DNA from: Mesocentrotus franciscanus
Lineage: Eukaryota; Echinodermata; Echinoidea; Camarodonta; Strongylocentrotidae
NCBI GenBank assembly: GCA_037976565.1
Contig: CP137674.1
Span: 3,282,762 to 3,346,761 of the forward strand
Reading direction: 5' to 3'
Length of the DNA stretch: 64,000 nt
Shown: positions 38,901 through 47,900 of the stretch, piece by piece
Position numbering within the stretch: position 1 is the first letter of the stretch
Layout: every line of letters starts with the position of its first letter
Notes under the pieces: generated by a model
The model's database searches: none
What the model saw: only the letters and a program-made list of their open reading frames with translations
What the model was told of the DNA's origin: nothing
Position numbers and translations under genes: made by a program

Positions 38901-41900
38901 GTCTGGGGGTTCCTTGGGTTGGGTACAAAGATGCTGGTCTGAATAAGATGTTCCTCAGTCAGGGATGATTGATCAAGGATCCTGAAGTTGGCACCACCAT
39001 CTATGACAACTGGCTCATCAATGAGTGAAGTCTCGCCAAAAAGTTCTGTAAGAAAGAATAAACCAGTCAACAAAGATTCTTGAGAAATGATTACAAGTAA
39101 TAAATTCCTGTGCCGATGTTGACTATGACAATTACAATAGGCTTGTTTAAAACAACTTTTTCTAAAGATATCAAGATGATGTTATTGAGCAAAATATATT
39201 CTAATGCTTCATGTTTTCAGCAAGGAATGTTAGGCAATGGTAGAAAGCATTATTTTGACTAAAATTAAAGTTGACATAGTCTAACGTATCTGAATGCGTC
39301 ATGTCAATTCTCTCTGCGATATACTGTAATTATATTACAATAACTGCATTTGTATTACTTACTAAGCAGAACTGGAGAGTTAAGGAACATGGAAGCATCA
39401 GGGTTGTTCACAAGAACGTCTGTCCTGAGTCCCATTCTGAAATTGCGGTTGGTCTCTCTTGTCTCCTTGGTTACTTCGTATTCAGCAAAGATATGGTGAG
39501 TGTTGCGTGCAACCTGCACTTGGTCACGATAGCCATTCACTATAGTTTCATTCCTCAAGGTAACATCCAGAAGAGGGAATACCTGTAAATCAATGCCACA
39601 TAACAATTAACACAATATCTGCATGTCAAATTAAAATTAGGAGGCAAAGAAACAGGTTACTTTATACTTTAATGACTGAGGCTGTCTTATGATCAACGTA
39701 TAAACATGCCATCTCATTATAGCACCTAACACCCGAACCTACAACAATGTTTTTTCTTGTAAATAATTTGCTAGGAATAGCCAGTGTTCCCTGTATCTGC
39801 ACAGTGATTCTCAAGTATAATATGCCAAGAATGGAAAGACCATGCAGTGTCAATTTGGTAGTCCAACGGGTGGGGAACTCTCTATAACACGGTTACACTG
39901 TGAATGAAGGTACCAACTAGATGTAGTAAAATATGAATGATTCTTACCCATGTGGCATTGGAGATTTGTGTGTGGACTGTAAGCTCTTTCAGTTCATCTG
40001 TAACAGTCTGAACAGTGTTGAAGTCAAATGCCCAGTCAAGGATCCCCATCTTGAGGTCACGCTGTACCACTGGTCCCCTTGTGATTCTCCTAGCAGTGAT
40101 GGTTGAGGTCTGGTATTTAGCATGGTTGATCTGATATCCAGTCCAGGGGAAGAGAAGCTGCTTGTACAATGGAGTCTCATTATCCCTGCACAAATTGAAG
40201 AGCAAATATGAAAATACATAATCTGTCCTTTTTGTAAAAGAAATCTTGATAATGCTATATCAATTACTCGTTTATTGTACAGGGAACCCCACTTACAAGC
40301 TTAAGCTTCTCTCGGGTTCCCTAACCATTTTTTACTCTGTATGTCCATCATGTTTTGTATAATTATGTCCTTCGAATATTGTTTGTATTTTCTGAATGTT
40401 TTTAAAAATGGTTGAACCAATAAATGAAATGAAAAAAATGAAATGAAATGAATTAAGATCTAAACATCTTCCGTATGAAACAAGTAGAGTTCATGCTACA
40501 GGACGTGTCCTCACAGACTTTGTTTTGGGGGTACTTTTTCATTTTATTACTTATGCTGTTGTTTTCCTGCATAAGAAACTTATAAACTAATAACTTTCAT
40601 TTGTTAAAGTAATGAAATAATGCCTCTGGCACCACCTTTGATGGTGCAGGCATAAAAACGAAGGTAGCTTACCAATAGTATGTGTCAGTGAGATGTGCAT
40701 TCCAATCACCATTGTTTGACTGATTGACAAACTGTCCAACAGCAGCCCAGTACAAACTGTTGATGGATGCATTGAAGACTGCAGTAAGATTTTTCTGTGC
40801 TAGAGATGTCTCGTTCCTAACGAGGAAGTCAACTGATGCTGTGTTCTCAGCAGCAGAAACATTGAAGACGGCCCTGTATGAGGAGGACGAATCTGTGGTT
40901 TCATTCAGGATTCCAGCAAACATGATGAAGTTCTTAACCTCTGGCACGGTGAATGTCCACTTGGCTGTCTTACGAAGACGATCAACACTCACAAGTGAGG
41001 TAATGTTGCGAGTAAGTTCCTCTCCTAAAAAAGTCATCAAGTAAGAAGTAAAAAGTTGGTTATACAATTTGATAAGAAACTGGTTGGAAATTTCACCTGG
41101 GCCTCATCAGTTTATCATTTCTGCTTTCAGTTGTTATTTGTTTTAAGTAGACAAAACAGGTAAGTCATCAGTACTTCGGCAGTAAAACCTAGTGAAATTC
41201 TATTTATAAATCTAGGTAACTATTTATTTAACAATTAAATATCGATCTATACATCTATTTAAAAATCTTTATTACCTGGTGCATAGAAAGAGACACGGAC
41301 TGTATCAATAAGCTTGGTAAATGCTGGAGGGTTTTGCTTGTTCTTCTTTCCGATCGATCTGAATGAGATGGGTGCTGGAGCGCCACCTTCCCTGATCTGC
41401 TTGTACTGAGCATCGATGGTGTATGCCTTCAGTGCTCTGAAATAATAAAATTGTGCATAACATGTCATCTTGTCAACATGTAAGTTTGAATACAAATATA
41501 CTTAAATCTCAGTTGAACTGACAATATACCCATTGCCATTAAAATTCCATTTCTGATCCCACTGCTTACATCACTCATAATGTTGTTGTTGTTGTTAGTT
41601 TGGTTTATTTCCAGCATTAAATTATTTTAAAAATATGTCCAATATGGCCATAAACAATACTTACTGGTCTGTGTTGACGAGAGTAACATTGAAACTGTTT
41701 GGTCCACTGAATGGGAAACGTGGTGCTTCAGCAACGTAGCTTGCATTGGGATAGGCCCATGAAACACACAGATCAACACCAAAGACTTTGCTGACATTGG
41801 TACACCTCTGACTTTGGACAGCATCCTGAAGAACTCCTGGGATGAATTCAATATCTCCATTTGCCTTCAAGAGGTTGTAGGTTGTGGAATAGTTGAAGAG

Positions 41901-44900
41901 GTTCATTGGACGGTCAGTGTTGTTAAGGTTGATCTTGAGGTGAGTTCCATCGATTGTGATGTTGCCTGCAATCTTGGAGGAATGGTAGACAGTAGCATTG
42001 GCCATAACACCAGTGAAGACCTTGGTAGGCAGACCAATGCCCATGGTAGCCAGAACCTCTACAGCACCACTAGAAGTTGGCAAAAAATAGAAGACAATAC
42101 ATATGTATTTAAGAAATTTCTTCTTTCATATTCACGCAAAAAATAAAAGTAAGCAGTTAAAAATAAGTGGAGTAATCAAATATGCTCAACATGTGGAACG
42201 TACCTTGGAGCAACATGTCCAGCGGCAATGATCTTAGGAAGATTAATGCTGAACTGACTCTTCATGCGTAGGCTGACAACAGCAGTACCATTTATGCTGC
42301 AGTTAAGGGGCATACCCATACCAGTTGGCAGAATGAAGCTCTTATCCATAAAGACCAAAGATCGAGTTGTGTTGAGGTTGAGTCCCTGTGACAGGAGCTG
42401 TGGAATCTGTAATGTTCAAACATATCCTTGATAAATACTTGGCTGATCAAAATTTATTTGACAATTCTTCATTTATGACAAACTGTCAAGCTTACTATTT
42501 GAGCGAAACATGAAGATATCTACTTCTTTCAGTTATTACCTCACTTTCATAATCCTTTCTTCAATGCCGATTTGAATAAACTTGATCAAAGTGAAACGTT
42601 GCTGGAGAATGCTCTAAAAGCAGTATGATTGTGCATTATTAAATGACAATTGAATATAAACTGACCTGTTTTGTCTTGTTCAATAGCTCTTCATAAATTC
42701 CCATGGTGTAAGGAATTAGAGCGAGAACATCACTGGCGCTAACGAAACCAAATTCGTTTCCAAGGAGACGAAGGAAGACTGTAGCATCAGTAGCAGATGG
42801 TTCCATGCCAACCAGATAGTGCAGTTGGTTGAGCTTGTTCAAGGTGTTTTCGTGGATCACATCAATAACCTGAAAGCATATAAAACGCACATCACAATTT
42901 CTGTAGGTTGGTTGTGGTGGTTATTTTACCTGACTGCTAAGAAAGCATAAATGCTTGTTAGTAAGCAACCAGAGGACCGACGGCTTTAAGTCCTCTCCGA
43001 GGATTGAAGAGGGATAATGAATTTCACTCTGAAATCATGAAAGTATGGGAGATCGAAGCTTCTTAGTGTGGAAAATAGTCATTTTATAAACACCCGTGCA
43101 ATATATTTGTGAAGTATTCTTCAAGCACTTGGTAACATCTTAACCCAGATTGACGTAGATTCGTAGAATATGATTTGCAAGCAAATGACAAAGTGAAAAC
43201 AACAATTATATTCATCATTCATGTTAGTAATAATAATCAGATATTATACCTGAGGCTCTCCAATTGGTGACTGCCTCTTCATCTTCTTGCCGTATTTGCC
43301 CTTCTTGTTGAAGACCTCATTGTCTGTCTCAGATGTAGGAGTAACCCATTTTCCAAGCTGAGCCTCAGCAAACTCTCGAACTTTAGACAAGAATTTCTCA
43401 TCAATGGTATCAAACATGGTTTGAAGTTTTACTTCTGGGAAGAAACCCTCGGGTCCAAAGACTGATTCAATGATTGGCTCAAAACCTTTCATTTCAATGC
43501 CGGTCTGCAAATGGAAATCAAATATGACAATATGTTCATAAGTTAGTAACACATACTAAGAACTCTTGATAAGAATGTCAAAAATATTTACATCATTGTT
43601 TGATTTCCCGCAAACTACTTTGATAACTCTAGAGGATAAATATGATTTAAGACAATCTTTAGTAGGCGACTCTTTAAATTGGAAAACGTAAGATGCAGAT
43701 GCAGAAACATGCAGGCCCCTTCTGTCTATTCATTATGATTTGTTATATTTTCTTACCTCAAAGATATCCCAGCTCTTTCCAAGAGCATTCAGGACATAGT
43801 GGAACATGACCTCTTGAGGCAAGTAGCTCTCAGGATTGAAAATGATGTCACTCTCGAATTGGGCAGCAACAGTGTTGTTCCTCCATGGTTCAGTTAGGTT
43901 CTTGGAAAGCTCAAAGAAACGAGAATATTTGCGGATATCCTTGGGGTATTCTGGCAGTTCCTCACCATCCATAGCAATCTTCAAATTCATCTTGAACCTG
44001 TCAAAAACAGTTTAAACATAGTTAAAAGTTTCTCTCCGTGATTTAATTGTATTTTGAAACATGACACTTTAGAATTGGAAGAAGGTGGACATTATTTTGC
44101 ATAGATATTGGCTTGGTACACATTTTGAAATTGTTTAGAATTGATGAGTAGTCGATAGAGACAGAAACCAGTATGCAATTAGCTGAAGCAGTTTTAGTTT
44201 TAATGAAATCTTTAGAAATAACACTTACTCTTGTAGGGTTGGTTCGCTTGACTCAATGATATTCTGAATGTGAGAGTAACAGAAGGCCTTCATCTGGTTG
44301 ACTGGCTCGGTTTTTAGGGAGTTCCAGATGTCAGTCAGCTCAGAGACACTTGGGTTAGCCTTCATGGTAATGAGGTAGGCAGCGATTCTCTGTGGTACAT
44401 CAAGTGTGGTATCCTTGACGAGCTCAGAAATTACTTGGCTACGGAGCTGATCACTCATCACAAACCGACGCATGGACTGAATGGCAGCCTTGGAGATGTC
44501 TCTTGGGATCTGCTTGTTCTTTGTGCAGCTGATCAGGACAGGAGATACTCTCTCAGAGAAGATGAAAGTCAGTTGGTCGTATCGCTCAACAGGCTCACCA
44601 ATGTTTCCGATGGCCTGTATGAATAGGAAAATAAATATGATACGATACATACATGTATAATCTTTTGTAAGGACCATGCATTCTTGAAAGCATGTTAGTA
44701 TCATATCAAAATAGTTGTAAAGTAAGTCTAAATTAATACTAACATTAAGGATCTAACAGAATTAGATTGGACACTAAGGTTTTTTTTTTTAATTCTCATT
44801 TTGACTTAAATGCATTATACCTAATTTAAGTACTAATGCAAGAATAAGGATGCAACTGTAGAGTTATAAATGCAGTATTGTCACTAAATTGTTTGTGTTT

Positions 44901-47900
44901 GTTTTACCTTCAGAGCAACAAGGGCAAGACGCTCGTTTTCAGCTGATACAGTGCAGTCATTACCAATGAGAGACTTCAGGTACCTGATGGTTTTGACAAT
45001 GGGTTCAGGGAGCTACAAGAAAAACAAGAGAATGAATAGATATCAGTCAATAAAATTAAGCATTCATTACAATCTATGTATATCACAAAAGCACCTCATA
45101 AACACAATATTATTTGATTACTTGGAAGTTACTTACAGTGTCAGCTGTGTGAATCTCCTCATTGTTCATCCAGTAGTTGTGGACCATGATACTGAGAGGG
45201 AAGATGGTAATCTGAGATGGTGAATACTGAGCCATACGTAGCATTTCACTCATCAGCTCCAAGGTGGGATAGTTCTGAAGAGCCATGGTTACCATCCATG
45301 CACTAGCAAGGGGCTTGGGTACGACTCCCTTAGCGATGGCATAGTTCTTAACACTGAAGCAAGCAATGGTTGTACAAGGAAGGAGGCCATCAAGAAGGTA
45401 TTCCCTGTAGGATGAATAAATAAAATGGAGGTCAATTTCTAGTGTTCTATATAAATATATAATATATATATATATACACACACATTTTATTCAAGTAAAT
45501 GTTCCTAATGTGTATAAAGTCTACTTAATTTCTCAATTCAAAATCCATTAGGTTATAATACTGTCTACCCAAATCTCATGCCAACAAATGGAGTGGAGGA
45601 ATGTCTTTGACAGAAAAACTATATACCTGGCAATTTTCTCCTTGTCTGGGTTGTCACGGCATGTCTGTGAGTATGCGCTGCAGTTGTAAGCACGATCAAA
45701 GACTTCATGGATGGTGGCATTGTTCATTCCTTCCAGAGCAGCTCTCCATCTACCAAAGAGTCGAGGACTCTCCATCTTAACCTCTTCACGAGAACTCTTG
45801 ACAAGAGCCTTCAGGATGTCCATGGCTTGGTCAGCAGTAACATCATCAGGCTTCACACCAATTTCCTTGGGGTCATGCTCATACCTCAAGCATGTTGACC
45901 TGGAGTCTATCAATGATATTAAAAAAATATGGTTGAGGGGATTGAAGTGTACTAGCAGATACTAGAAGTCTTGTTGTCTCTTCAAGTCTTCATATTCAAG
46001 GACTTATAATAAATGGGGAATTGGTATTTCACCATACGTCTAAAGAACTTTTACTATTAACATTAAGGGCTGAAATGGAACTGAAAAGAAACTAATCTTG
46101 TAACACCAAATTTGTGATTTAATGTGGAAAAATGTACATGAATACATGAAAAATATGACATAGATATAGAAGCCTTTTATAATTAAAATTCACAAGATGT
46201 TAATTCTATATTTCATGTAACTTACTTGATGGATCAACCTTGTAGGAGTTCAGGTTATCAATCGAGGTACTGATGAGCCTCTGCTGGATAAAGGTGCGAA
46301 CACCACTCTCACTGTTGAAGTTCATTGGCCAGAAAGAGTGGACTTCTTCACACTGAATCCCCCTGAACTCACTAGTAGTTCCTTTCAGATCATAGCTGCA
46401 TGTCTTAGAGGAGTTGATGAACTTGTCCATGACGGTCTAGAGAGAAGCAAAAGGTAAAAATAAGAATAATGACACAAACAAACAAACCACTATCATCTAC
46501 GACATTTCCGGAGATCTTTGATGATCAGGAAAACTCTTACAGACATGTAATATTTTGTCTATAATTGTATCACTTCAAATATTAACTGTTGGGTGTCATC
46601 AATAAGTCAAAAACAAAATTACCATGTTGGAGACAATGTCCTTGAAGCTCTGCCACCTGGTCATGTTCTCTGGTTGTTTCCTGAGCATACAGTTGTTCAG
46701 ATCAGTCACTACCTGGAGCTTACGTGGCCTCTGCTTGTCATCACGCCTGGTAACAGTCATCTCGCTACTGCAGTTGCCATGGACGGAGACCTCATTCACA
46801 GTGATTTGGTCAACATCATCGGCTTCAAGATCAAGCTGAATCATGCTGAGGATACCACGTTTGGCGTTCAGGATGTGAAGGGGTTCATCAGGATGAGCCA
46901 GCACCTCAACGATACGTCCATTCTCAGTGCGGAAGACAAGGTCATGGGCACTCATCTCTTCGTCTAGGTCGCGGTTTTCAAGAATACACCGTCTAGCCTT
47001 GAGGATGTTCCTGCATCTTTCTGGTGCTTCTATTATGATGTCACAGGTCATGGTCATATTCGATCCGGGTCCGGCGCCTTTAATTCCACTCTCTGTTTCT
47101 GCCTCATATTTGAAGGTATAGCTATAACCTTCCCTGAAGCGTGTTAGCTCTGAAATTGATCAATATTAAATAGTTGGATTTTAACGACAGTTCCGTTCTG
47201 TCATATCTCCCCTTTTATTTAATTTTAACAGTTATACGGATACTTTAAAATCACTACTTAAAATTATGGTTAAATATGCCTAATATTGATTAATAATTTC
47301 GAACTTATAATAAACAAGCTATAAACAAAGCCAGAGAAGTGACAATGGATCGTTATAAAGAATAATTTGTTTGAAGGACAATTATAGGACATCGATAACT
47401 ATACTGCCCTTCTAAACGAAATAGAACATATGCAAATGTATCTTCATTGTGATTGTGATTGTGATGGTTGTTTTACCTGACTGCTAAGAAAGCATAAATG
47501 CTTGTAAGTAAGCTACCAGACGGACGACGGCTTTAGGTCCTCTCCGAGGGACCTGGTAGGGAGGATTAATGCCTTACCAAAGGGCACTAGCGCATCGACT
47601 TGGTTTCGAACCCGCGTCACCGGATTACGAGACCACTGCTCTACCAACTGAGCTATCGCGCCTCCTCGCATTGCATAAATGAATAAGCTAGAATACTTAC
47701 CAGAGCATTCGTTTACTTCGTCTACAGATGATTGAGATCCAAAAAGAGGACCTACAGAAAGAAAACAAAAACAAAGTTTGTAATAAAGGAATAAATGTGT
47801 TTGGTGTGTCTTTTGTGATGTGAAACGAATGCGTTAAATGCTTATGTTATACATTAATGAAATGCGGTAGGTCAAATCGTTTTCAGACACTTAAGACATA

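Noticed and set aside
47600..47670. tRNA-Thr-like gene
   Set aside because: Boxes A and B are present, but the sequence continues into a dispersed repeat body and the 3' acceptor arm does not pair. It is a SINE head.
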